This document shows positions 43,264 through 54,090 of a DNA stretch of 64,000 nucleotides, one piece after another. The DNA is taken from the NCBI RefSeq assembly GCF_029633865.1, contig NC_079211.1, forward strand, positions 143,375,252-143,439,251, written 5' to 3'. Under the pieces are notes generated by a model. That model saw only the letters and a program-made list of their open reading frames with translations. It ran no database searches and was not told the origin of the DNA. The stretch's first letter is position 1. Each line of letters begins with the position of its first letter. The DNA is from Lampris incognitus. Its lineage: Eukaryota; Chordata; Actinopteri; Lampriformes; Lampridae. The position numbers and the translations under genes are program-made.

Positions 43264-43726
43264 CACATTTACATTTTGAAAATATATATAATAAATTGGA
43301 AAGCAATCCGCTCCAGAGAAATAAAGATCTTAAGTCTAGAATAGAGTATATATTATGACATAAGATATAGGCCTATATTATATCATCAGTTTCATATTTT
43401 CTCTCATCTGTGCTCTCTCTTTGTCCATCGCCCACCTTGTCGCAGGCAGTGGACAAATTAAATGAAGACAATACTTGATATGTAACGGTAACCAGCTTAG
43501 CCAATGTGCCACTCACGTCAACGTGCTTGTGGCGAGCTGAAGAGGAGTTTTAGAGGAGGAAGAGGAGTTTTGTTTTTGTTTTGTTTTTTGTGGACACAGC
43601 AAGCACTGCGTTATGTAATTTGACATTTTTTAGATTTTGGTAAAACACTGTCCAGGGGTGACCACTGGCCAGGAATTTTTGCTTGAAAGTGTAACTTGCG
43701 GGCTTCCTCGTTCTTCTCTCCTTTCT

Positions 43727-43945
43727 AGTCAAGTCAGTTTTATTTGTATAGCTCAATATCACAAATTACTAATTTGCCTCAAGGGGCTTTACAGCAACAC
43801 AACGTCCTGTCCTTAGACCCTCGCATCGGATAAGGAACAACTGCCTAAAAAAAACCTTTAACAGGGAGCAAAAAATAGGAAGAAACGTCTGGGAGAGCAA
43901 CAGAGGAGGGCTCTCTCTCCTAAGATGGACAATGTGCAACCACTT
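43727..43945. repeat. Interspersed fish repeat (TCAGTTTTATTTGTATAGC type)
   Basis: Begins AGTCAAGTCAGTTTTATTTG and continues through TATCACAAATTACTAATTTG and GAGCAACAGAGGAGGG, phrases I recognise from abundant teleost repeats. No coding frame. Class not assigned. Confidence 0.55.
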
Positions 43946-44241
43946 TCTATGCGGTTGGCATCTTGGCATTTGCAGTAAGGTGTCTCGCCTGTCAGCGCTT
44001 GTAGGGCAGGGAAGAGACTTGTAACGAGGGTATAAATGGCAAATAAAAAACCTGAAAGGTACTCTGTTACTACAGATGAACTAGGCTACTACTTTTTTCC
44101 CTAATTTGTAACACCTGCTGGAGGTCTAGAAATCCACCCTAAAACCCGGATACCGCAAGAGGGGAAAAGGCGCAGGCACTCACTGTGCATTTCCCCCTCT
44201 TCCGGTTGTGGGCCGAATTTCTGCAATGACCTGGAAGTAAG

Positions 44242-44606
44242 AATAGAATAGAATACTCTTCATTAGTCATTTTGTACATGCATACAAGTGAAACTTACTC
44301 TGCATTTAACCCGTCCTAGCTGTGTAGCTAGTAGCAGTGGGCAGCTGCCGTGTAGCACCCGGGGACACACGCCGGTTATTTCTTCCTATTGCCTTGCTCA
44401 GGGGCACAGACAGGAGTATTAACCCTAACATGTGTGTCTTTTTTGATGGTGGGAGGAAACCGGAGTGCCTAGAGGAAACCACACAGACACGGGGAGAACA
44501 TGCAAATGCCACACAGAAAGGACCTGGGACGGCCTGCGGTTGGAATCCAGGACCTTCTTGCTGTGAGGCAACAGCACTAACCACTGGGCCACTGTGCCGC
44601 CTGACT
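44242..44606 (-). repeat. SINE with family A head and a different tail
   Basis: The right end has the same tRNA-like head as family A (AACCACTGGGCCACTGTGCC on the + strand; B-box region near 44543-44553). The left half is different, with GAATACTCTTCATTAGTC and ACCCGGGGACACACGCCGG. A head shared by unlike tails suggests a related subfamily that uses another LINE partner. The fragment at 47795-47990 and the copy at 62252-62545 share parts of this tail type. Confidence 0.7.
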
Positions 44607-44865
44607 CTACCTGGCAACCCTGCACTTCTGTGAAAATGCTGGGCGTCCCCAAGCAACAGCATCGTCTGGTGAGCCGCTATTTAGAGTCAGTTTCCCAAAG
44701 TCCAAGAAGGGAGAAAGCACAGCAAAGCCAGTGAAAGCAAAACCCACCTCCCATAAGTTTTACAAGCTCTCGTTGAAAATCCCACTAAGTCAAAATGTGT
44801 TCAGTCAGCCATTATACAACAAATAAAAAAATAAATGACATATAAAGTAACTTTTTTTTATTTAA

Positions 44866-45031
44866 AGATCTTTTTTTTTTGGCATGTTTTGCTTTTATTA
44901 GGTAGCGATGGTTGGGAGAGAGAGGATGACAATGCAGCAAGGGGCCGAGCCGGATTCGAACCCAGGCCACTGAGGTAAGGGCTCAGCCTTATGTAGTACG
45001 CGCTCTACCAGGTGAGCCATGAGGTGCCCCC
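44866..45031 (-). repeat. SINE family C copy
   Basis: Minus-strand head ATGGCTCACCTGGTAGAGCG, B box GGTTCGAATCC, then a body and a poly-A end (T-run at 44867-44880 on the + strand). Collinear with 38045-38215. Confidence 0.8.
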
Positions 45032-45857
45032 CTCATATAAAGTAACTTGTTTTGAACTGGCCTTCATAAATGATAAATAAACCTAATAATGAAAACGATA
45101 CACATACTAAAAATCATGAAAAACATGCTACAGAGCTATCGTGTTATTGGACCATTTATTCAATTTCCTTTCTTACTCTTATTTGTATAACAATAATTGA
45201 CAATTTGTATGCATAAAAAAACTTAACTGCTCCACTTAGACGTAAAGGCCCATCGTCCGCTCTTTAGTTTTTTGCAATCAAAATGTCTATCTGAAGCTCT
45301 GTGTGTTACAAAACCTTAAAATATGAGTACCGTTCCCTGAGAAAACATTCAAACAATTCAAATTCAAACATTCAGAGATGTGGAAATCACGGCATCAAAC
45401 CTGTTTACACCTGCTAACTGTGCTGCAATACTGCGTTTCTCCCAACACATCGAACTCAACGGCACCAAAAAAGGATAAGAATTAAAAATTAAAACACAGA
45501 AGATAGAATAGTGAGGCAACCTGTAGGCTTTGGCATGGATTTCAGCCTACAGACCCGCCATCAAATCAAAGAAATCGCACAAAATATACTCCTATACCAT
45601 CTCTAATACATCGTACCCCACACACTACACTATTTAACCGAAATCCAACATCACCTTGCCTCTTTCCCCAATCATAATAAAAGTGCTCCCCTCCACAAAT
45701 CCACTGATAAACTCTTCTTCTCTAACATAACTATCCAACATGTTAACATCTCTTTCCATTATACTCTTAAAAATGTTCCACCCCTCAGCTTTCCCCTTTC
45801 CATGATGGGCCATATTCCTCCTTAGCTTGACAGCAAACCTTGCATGGCTTAAAACAT

Positions 45858-46061
45858 CTACTACTACTACTACTACTAGTTTTCAGCTGCTCCTGTTAGG
45901 GGTCACATGGATCATCCGTTTCCATCTCTTCCTGTCCTCTGCATCTTCCTCTGTCACACCAGCCACCTGCATGTCCTCCCTCACCACATCCATAAACCTC
46001 TTCTTTTCCTCCTCCCTGGCAGCTCCATATTCAGCATCCTTCTCCCAGTATACTACCCATG
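45858..46061 (-). mobile_element. RTE-type LINE 3' fragment with 16-bp target duplication
   Basis: Flanked by GCATGGCTTAAAACAT (45842-45857) and GCATGGCTTAAAGCAT (46062-46077). The minus-strand frame reads YWEKDAEYGAAREEEKKRFM then DVVREDMQVAGVTEEDAEDR, the C-terminus of the RTE family. The tail is (GTA)n. It is a textbook 5'-truncated retroposition inside another sequence present on both sides. Confidence 0.88.
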
Positions 46062-46895
46062 GCATGGCTTAAAGCATGATTCAATAAATTAACATTACAT
46101 CCTTTCACTTTACCGGTCACCCCAAACAACCACAATTCTCTCCATTCCGTTCTGTCAACAGACCCACCTCTCCAACATCTACTCATTAATTCTTTCGTTT
46201 TCAACACGTATCCCTCCAGCGCACAACATTCAGCAAACTCCCACACCACCCCACACACATCAGTCTTTCTTCACATCCTCATCAAACTCACTAATTATTA
46301 AATTAGTCCGCTGTATAGATGTTGAATGAGTTCTGTAGTGAGAACAGACTCGGAAACACGAGTTTGAGGCCGGGATGAGCCACCATGCATAATGGCTGGT
46401 GCTGAAGCTGAATTTGAAAGGGTAAGGGACATGGAATATAGAAGAGAAAATGGCTGCATAATTATAGTTTCGTTCACCAAGCGTTCATACTACCCGTGGT
46501 AATCTCCCTGCAGCAGACATTGTCGGGATTTGTAAGCACTGTTGCACAGTTTCCACAAATGCACACCTATTCCAGGAAAGAGATTTAAAAAGTTGACATC
46601 GTTGCAGGTTTAGTTTATTTGAAATTTTTTTTGGTTATTAATAAGGACGTCGGTCACCAAATGCAACGATTTAATAATGTTAAGTACAATGTTTAAACAC
46701 TGTAATAACTGGTAAACATACACCATTACAAGGTATGAGGTGTTGGCAGACAATCCTACACCCCCTGCTTGGCCCACTGACAGGGGCTGTTGTCGAGAAA
46801 AGATTGATGGCTGTTGTTACGTTTGAGCTTTTGAGTTTTACTGGTGTAACAGCTTAATGACGTTTACATTACTTGCATAAATGCGAGAAACCTAG

Positions 46896-47096
46896 CCCCC
46901 CCCCCCCAATTGTATCCGGCCAATTACCCCACTCTTCTGAGCCGTCCCGACCTCTGCTCCACCCCCTCTGCCGATCCGGGGAGGGTTGCAGACTACCACG
47001 TGCCTCCTCCGATACATGTGGGAGTGGCCAGCCGCTTCTTTTCCCCTGGCAGTGAGGAGTTTCACCAGGGGGAGGATCACGCTATTCCCCCCCCCA
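46896..47096 (-). repeat. SINE family B, headless fragment
   Basis: Distal half only (GTATCCGGCCAATTACCCC to CACGCTATTCCCCC), lacking the tRNA-like head. Confidence 0.8.
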
Positions 47097-47099
47097 GTA

Positions 47100-47790
47100 T
47101 GATATGTCACCTTTAAAGGGGATATTTACATATATAACCACCCTTAAACCTTATCCCTTATCCATGACCTTATCCCTACGTGGGGTAAGGTCAAGGATTC
47201 ATTTGTACACTGCGACCTCGTGGAGAGCCTTTTTTTTTTTAAATTATTATTATTCATGGTTCTCTCCTGAAGAGTTGCAGGGATAATTTATTTGCAGGAC
47301 ACACAGAAACTGCACACTCACAAATACACAGACCTAAAAAGCATAGAAGATTTCCCATGACGCTCAGGAAAACAGAAATGTGTACGAGCACTTGCGGTAG
47401 ACAAAATGCATCTCTGCAGATGCCTGGTGGAAAGAAATAAGCCGGTCTGCGTGAAACCTGTCTCCAGCATGGTCCAGCAACGCGGAGTCTGAAAATGTTC
47501 TGCCATGTGCAGTGCATCAGGACCATGGATAGAGATGGCCAACACGGTGCTAGAATGAGAGGCCATTTCATACTTTAGAGGGGTGGTTGTTATGGCGGGC
47601 CAAGAAGCTGCAAGTCTCCAGAAGCCTCCTATGAGCTTTCCTTTTTATTCTAATGCTGGAGCGATGGGCACTGCTGGTCAGATGAGACCTGTCATGACCT
47701 GACGCATTGCATGTACATCGACAAGAAACCGCTGATATCTCATGACAGTCTTTTGATTTTACTCTACTGATTTCAGATTTGGGGTTTACG
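47100..47790. other. No gene seen
   Basis: Intergenic; a duplicated CCTTATCCCT phrase near 47150-47180 and a T-run near 47231-47240. Frames up to 105 codons show no domain. Confidence 0.45.
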
Positions 47791-47794
47791 GTGA

Positions 47795-47990
47795 CACCAC
47801 CGCATGTTCTCCCCGTGTCTGTGGGGGTTTCCTCCCACCATCAAAAAGACATGCATGGTTAGGGTTAACACTCCTGCCGGTACCCCTGACCAAGGCAATG
47901 GGGAAAAAGACCTGGAGTTGGTCCCCGGGCTTTGCAGCTGCCCACTGCCCCTATACAATAGGACGCAGAAGACATTTCATCATAACCGAA
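47795..47990 (+). repeat. SINE A-type body fragment
   Basis: Contains ATGTTCTCCCCGTGTCTG, CATCAAAAAGACATGCATGG and CTGGAGTTGGTCCCCGGGC, shared with the copy at 62252-62545. Confidence 0.7.
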
Positions 47991-47999
47991 CAACTACAA

Positions 48000-48957
48000 C
48001 GACAAAAATAAGGAGGCTTTCCTTTCTAAGCTGCAACCTAAGGATAGAATTCTGTTGAAGCGGTACGTTGGCGTTACGAAAACACCATCTGCCATTGTGT
48101 TTTTGGAATATATTGTTTTCAGATCCTGCTAGAGCCGTTTATTAATGTACAAGTAAAACACCTTCAGGGAATCGGGAGGGTGCAGCCGCATCTTCGATGA
48201 GAGAAGGGCGAGAACGAAAGCTGCAATAAAAGTGAAGTTAATACCGCTGATACTGTTTGGATGACGCTCGCTTGATACACCTCAGGCTGGATATTAAAAA
48301 CCTCAGATGGGCTGTCCAACTGACAACTTAATCCATTTAGAGACACTGAGTGTGCAGCAGGAAGCTGAGTCAGGGTCAGTGTGCACAAAGGTCTGTCGTC
48401 TCTCACACAAGGCACGATAAGTTTGTCTGCAGTAATCTATTAGACATGATTAAGAGTCCAACAATAATAATAGAACGGCAGGAAAAGAATGTCGTAATCT
48501 CATCTTGGCATCATAACGAATAAAAGGGGGCGTATAAAATGGTCAACCAGCTATATATAAAAAAAAAGTCTGTATAAAACAAACACTTTAAAATAGCAAT
48601 TTCAAGCATATATACTGAGTGAATTGAAAATACAAGTTATGCCAAATTATTTGCGGGGTGAAGGTGAGACAAAATGACCTTTTGAAAATGGAGCAGCCGC
48701 ACATGTTCATTAAGAGGGACATATTCCCAGGTAGCACGAGATTAGCTGGGGGCAGAGGAGTCAAGGTGACTTTCCTCCCAACTTACCCAAGACGGGAGAA
48801 GAAATGCGTTGCAAATGGGGGAGGATATTGCAGCTTCGCCTCAGAATATATAGGGTGTCATTCATGCACGCTCGGTGTCAAGAACCTGCAAATGACATGC
48901 ATTTATACAGGGGCGAGGGGACCGAAAGCGCGGCAGTTTCGTTTAAAGTAGAACATA
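48000..48957. other. No gene seen
   Basis: Balanced intergenic DNA without recognised repeats or domains. Confidence 0.45.
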
Positions 48958-49319
48958 CAGCGGGTACGAAAAGTCCACACGCCCCTGTTAAAATGGAAGG
49001 GTTTTGTGATGTCAAATAAAAATGAAACCGAGATAAATCCCGTCTTCACAGAAAGGTGAATCGGTTCATCTGGACACGGCGTTTATGTTGTGTCCAATTT
49101 CCTTACCGGGATTATTAAGCGTGCATAGAGACATAAATCACGTCGGAGCTTTTTACACTTTTAATGTGAAATTTCAACCTTCACATTTGAAGTGAAAAAC
49201 AATCAAATATTCTACCAAAAAAAATAATAAATACAAAACTTACAATAACCTAGTTGAATACAGTTGTAAGTGTGCACACTTTTTTTATAATTGGAGATAT
49301 GGCTGTGTTCAGAATTAAC

Positions 49320-49695
49320 CCATCCATCCATCCATCCATTATCCAAACTGCTTATCCGAACTCGGGTCACAGGGACGCTGGAGCCTATCCCAGTAGTCAC
49401 TGGGTAGCGGGCGGGGAGACACCCTGGACAGGCCGCCAGTCCATCACAGGGCCGACACACACATTCACACCTAGGGACAATTTAGTATGGCCGATTCACC
49501 TGACATACGTGGCTTTGGACTGTGGGAGGAAACCGGAGCCCCCGGAGGAAACCTACGCAGACACGGGGAGAACATGCAAACTCCACACAAAGGAAAACCC
49601 AAGACGATCCCAGGGGTTGGACAACCCTGTGGCTCGCACCCAGGACCTTCTTTCTGTGAGGCGACCGCGCTAACCACTGCGCCACGGTGCCGCCC
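49320..49695 (-). mobile_element. SINE family A inserted in the Tc1-like element
   Basis: Target duplication TCAGAATTAAC at 49309-49319 and 49696-49706. Full length, tRNA-like head at the right (GCGCCACGGTGCCGCCC on the + strand), (CCAT)n tail at the left. The insertion postdates the Tc1 copy. Confidence 0.93.
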
Positions 49696-49828
49696 TCAGA
49701 ATTAACTCATCACATTCAAACTCATGCGAAATAGTAGTTAGTATACACCTGCCATTAATTAAAGTCACTGTAATTAAGCCCAAATAAAGTTCAGCCGTTC
49801 CTGTAGGTTTTTCCTGACATCGTCTTGG

Positions 49829-51012
49829 TTGCGTCCAAATGCAAAAGCCACGGTCCACGAAGAGCTTACAAAGCATGGACAGGATGTCATTATTGAAAGG
49901 TATCGATCAGGAGAGGGGTACGAAATAATTTCCAATGCTTTAGATATAGCATGGAACACGGTGGAGACAGTCATCAAGTGGAGAAAATATGGCACAAGAG
50001 TGGCATCACCAAGAACAGGACGTCCCTCCAAAATAGAAGAGAAGACAAGGAGGAAACTGGCCAGGGAGGCTGCCAAGCAGCCTGCAGCAACATTAAAGGA
50101 GCTGCAGGAATATCTGCCAAGTCCTGGTTGCTCCCTGCATGAGACAACAATCTCCTGTATCCCCCATATGTCTGGGCTATGGGATAGGATGGCAAGATGG
50201 AAGCCTTTTCACACGAAAAAACAAACATCCAAGCCCGGCTACATTTAGGAAAAAGATAATATCCAGTCTCTACAAAACCATGTGGGGAAATGTGTTATGG
50301 TCTGACGAGACCAAGGTTGAAATTTTTTTGGCCATAATTCCTGAAAGGTTATGTTTGGCGCAGAAACGACACGGCACATCACCAAAAGAACACTATACCC
50401 GTGGTGAAGCATGGTGGTGACAGCATCATGCTTTAGGGCTGCTCTTCTTCAGCCAGAACTGGGGCTCTAGTCAAGGTGGAGGGAATCATGACTAGCTCCA
50501 AATACCGGTCGATTTTTGGCACAAAACCTTCAGGCTTCTGCTAGAAAGATGATCAGAATCAGGCTTATCGGCCATGTGAGTTTGCACACACATGGAATTT
50601 GACTCCTGTTTCGTGGCTCTCGCAGTGTACCCAACACAACAATCAAGATATATACATACATACAGGATTGGCTCTACGCAGGCAAAATGATGAACAGGAA
50701 TTTCACCTTCATCACGACGAACCAAAGCATAGATCCAAATCAGCAAAGGAACAGCTTCATCAAAAGAAGATCAGCGTCTTGGAACGGCCCAGCCAGAGCC
50801 CAGACCTGAATCCAGTTGAAAATCCGTGGGGTGACCTGAAGATGGCTGTGTACAAGAGATGCCCCCGCAATTTGACAGATCCAGAACATTTTTGCAAGGA
50901 GGAGTGGGGAAATATTGCCATATCAAGATACGCCAAGCTGATAGACTCTTCGGCAAAAAGACTTGAGTGCTGTAATGAAATCAAAAGATGCTTCAACAAA
51001 GTATTAGCTTAG
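49829..51012 (+). pseudogene. Tc1-like transposase pseudogene
   Basis: The first frame (49829-50248) has KHGQDVIIERYRSGEGYEII, TVETVIKWRKYGTRVASPRT and GRPSKIEEKTRRKLAREAAK: the paired-like DNA-binding domain with its GRPSK linker. A middle part (50250-50500) is shifted and stopped (VLWSDETKVEIF, with the first catalytic Asp). The last frame (from about 50664) has HHDEPKH, LERPSQSPDLNPVENPWGDL (second Asp and Glu of a DD34E-type site) and CNEIKRCFNKVLA before the stop. Several frameshifts and an inserted repeat inactivate it. Confidence 0.85.
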
Positions 51013-51830
51013 GGGGTGTGCACACTTAATGCAACCGGCTTATTGTATTTTTTCCCCTCTAAGTTTTGTTTTCCACTAGGATTTTATACGTTGCAATTTC
51101 ACATTAAAGATGGAAAATGTTCTGACATGATTTATCTTGGTTTCGTGTTGTTGTTTTTTTTTTTTTACATCATATCCACTGTATGTCTGAAGGAGAAAAT
51201 CATGGGTAATCTAATTGTGCAGAATCTTGCATGACAAATGGGCTGCAAGCCAGTTGAGAAAAGAAATTTTCATAATAAAAGCTGCATTGTTAAAACTCTC
51301 AGATATTTTTGCTTTAATGTGGTTATACTTTGATGGCAAAGTGTAATTATAAGAAACGATGAGCCTAACTGCACACTCTACAATGAGTTATTCAAAGGAA
51401 TGACTAATCTTTAATGGATATCTTTTCATTATATTCTGTGAATATGACTGACAAATTTGCTTCTAATAGATCATTGACTTGCAACCGATATTCTCACCCT
51501 CTTACTCAAGTCTACCTTTTAATGGAAAATGCCCCTAATAAATGCTTCAGAACAATTAAGACACTAAAAAGCTCAAAAAAAATTGGCACGGTTTTCAAAG
51601 TGTGGTTGTTTTGGCTAAGTTAAGTTTGTTAAGTTTGCCGACAATCAAAGCAATCCAAGATATTGGTGTGAAGAACTGCAAATTTAGGCACTGTTAAGAC
51701 AAAATGACGGTGTTTTTAAGAGCCTCTACATTTCTGCTGGTGGCTAGTGGGGCTTTAAGAAACATTCAAGAAATATAAAAACACAAGGATATCATGTGCA
51801 AAAGAGGCATTCGTAAACTGAAGACGCATT

Positions 51831-52285
51831 CTGTTGAACCTCACCTCCTCTTGCTACTGTACAAAAGCAAAACTCAGCCTATATGACGTTACTGCTCCCC
51901 ATTTCTTCACCATTTTAACTGTCGCCAACAGGAACCGGCTCATCCGCGTCTTGCACAGTGCATCTAAAATCACCGGCCTTCCCATCCCCAACCTATCAGA
52001 CCTACCTAGCCATGACTCAGGATCCCACTCATCCCCTTAACCCACTCTTCACATTGCTTCCATCTGGTCTCAAGTACAGGTCCTCACCTGGAGATGGGCC
52101 ACTTTAGAAGAAGTGGTGTTCCTTCTTGCATTGAAGTTCCGAACCCATTGAACTTCTAAACTCCTGTGTCAACGTGTTGTTGTCTCCCTGTCCTCTATGT
52201 ATGTCCTGCGGTATGTATAGTATGTGTACATGTATTTCCTGTATGTGAGGCTCTGCACAAGAGGTGAAAAATATCTTCTCATAGG
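51831..52285 (+). pseudogene. Degraded LINE reverse transcriptase C-terminus
   Basis: ANRNRLIRVLHSASKITGLP is followed, after a frame change, by DPTHPLNPLFTLLPSGLKY, a pattern seen at the end of Rex1/CR1-like ORF2 proteins. No upstream RT motifs. Clade tentative. Confidence 0.5.
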
Positions 52286-52289
52286 ACAA

Positions 52290-53500
52290 TAACGTATATC
52301 TAATTGGTGAGATTACATAATTTCTGTTTATGGTGGCAATTATAATTTTGCCTTTGAAAATGCACCTTTACTTACTTCAGTGATTGGAAACAATCAGGTG
52401 CTGAAGTCTTCAATCATACTCAATTTGGATTTGATATTTCATTTAAAATCAATGGATCTAGAGGTATGTTGCACAAAAGGACACATTCACTTCTTTTAAA
52501 AGCTCAATTTAATAAAGTATGTTATTCCTGTGGCCTTGATCTTTGCACTTCATCCTGTACGCATTGGTAACAACAACAAATAGGAGATGAAAAGTAAAAA
52601 AATTTTAAAAAGAGGGGGGGGTTGCAATTTGCAATCAGTTGCAATCACCTGCCCTCCACATCTTGTAAAAGACAGATGCGGAGGGCAGGTGAATGATTTG
52701 GGTGAACGTATGTTTATTTCTGAAACACGTGGAATTACTGCTTGGGAGCCAGAGTTGGTTCCTTGATTACAAAAGCTCGGGTTTAACAGACGATCAGCCA
52801 TACGGTCATGGAAGAATAACCCTATGCATTTCAGCGGTTAAAACCCTGTGGAGAAAAAAAAGTCTAATCTTATTACAGAATTACAGTAAGCATATAATAA
52901 TTCAATTTTTTTTAATAAAAATGTTTTTGCAGTTGCAGAGAGAAAGAGACAGAGGAGACGGACACAGAGCGAGTCTATGGACTAGAAGCTCCATACTGCC
53001 ATCTAGTGGATCAGGTGGTCGCCTGCATTATCGAGACGACGTGAACGCGTTGCTATTTACAAAAATGGGACGATCGGACAAAATGAGGGTGCTTTCACGA
53101 TGACGTCTGTTCAGGCGCCCCCCTCCCCCCCAAATGGCTTGAACTAGATAGATTTTTTAACTAGAATAATGTTTGCATGACGTTCTTACCCTGTGCTTTA
53201 TATTCCCAACGACGATACGAGACTAGGTGTGCCGCAACTTTATACGGGGGACAAGCCATACGGTGCGACCTGCAAGCAGTGCGTAATGGTAACCTAAACT
53301 AAAAGAGAAAACAAAAAAACAGACAGTATAACTAAAAACAACAACAATGCCCCCTTAATACACGGCTTTCGTGCAGAAATGAATCCCAAATTTAAAAAAT
53401 TCGGGCCCATTATTGCTCCGTAAAGCTCCGTTGGCTGAACGAACTATAACTAAGGGTAGGTTCGTTTTGCAATATTACGGCCTCCCGGGTGGGCGGAGTA
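52290..53500. other. No gene seen; one hairpin inside
   Basis: A/T-leaning DNA with no domain-bearing frame. It contains the hairpin at 52645-52692. C-runs begin near 53114. Confidence 0.45.
52645..52692. repeat. Hairpin: 18-19 bp arms, about 10-nt loop
   Basis: CACCTGCCCTCCACATCT (52646-52663) pairs with AGATGCGGAGGGCAGGTG (52674-52691) with one mismatch. No element ends flank it. Confidence 0.85.
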
Positions 53501-54090
53501 CGTCTGATTGGTGAGTTTTGAGACGGCTGAGATTCTCTGTTTAAAAAAAAAAAAACAGCCGAACAAGATCTTGAATCAAGCCCCCCCCCCCCCGGAAAGC
53601 GTGATCGCCCTGGTTTGCGGTAAAGATTGCGGTCGGACTGGTTAAGCTCGGCCGGCGGCGTCTAACCGCGTTCGGCCTGTCCAGTGCCATTTTGAAAGCG
53701 TGCGCAGGGAGAGGCAGAGCACGGGCGAGGGGCATCTCAAAAGTAGAGTATAAAGTCTTAAGGGGTGAGGAGGTGGGGGGGGGAGGAAAAAAGCCGCAGC
53801 GAGGTCCTACACGGTTTACTTTCTTTGTTTGCGAACTCGTTTTTTTTTTTTTCTCCCCTCCCCTCCTCTCCTCCCCCCTCCCGAGACTTCCGGTCGGTTC
53901 GCGCTCGGGAGTTGCAAACTCTCGACGAATTTCCGAACGTTCAACCAGAAGCTCGTCCCCCCCCACGCTGTTCTCCGGTCCGAACCCAACCCCACCCCCC
54001 CAGCCCGAGTCGGCACACTCCAGCGTTTAGGGCCCGGCGCCCCCCCCACCCCACCCGCACCCAAGACTTCCTCGCTGCAAGTCGCTCACC
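53460..54090 (+). promoter_or_regulatory. Presumed promoter and 5' UTR of ppp2r2a
   Basis: GC- and CpG-richness increases from about 53580 to the start codon, with pyrimidine-rich tracts (53829-53885). There is a CCAAT-box-like ATTGG at 53508-53512 and no clear TATA box. This fits a housekeeping CpG-island promoter; the transcription start cannot be fixed. The start codon context CTCACCATGG is a good Kozak match. Confidence 0.55.

Larger units (their letters stand above)
48958..51181 (+). mobile_element. Tc1-like transposon, interrupted and decayed
   Basis: The left end CAGCGGGTACGAAAAGTCC follows a TA. The right end near 51181 (ATATCCACTG then TA) matches the left end only partly, after an internal deletion of the terminal repeat. 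The interior codes for a transposase pseudogene. A SINE A copy (49320-49695) and a further repeat near 50545-50665 lie inside. Confidence 0.75.

Noticed and set aside
53541..54064. Overlapping ORFs of 80-140 codons on both strands upstream of the phosphatase start
   Set aside because: They arise from GC-rich, homopolymer-rich promoter/5' UTR sequence. Translations are Pro/Arg/Ser low-complexity with no domain.
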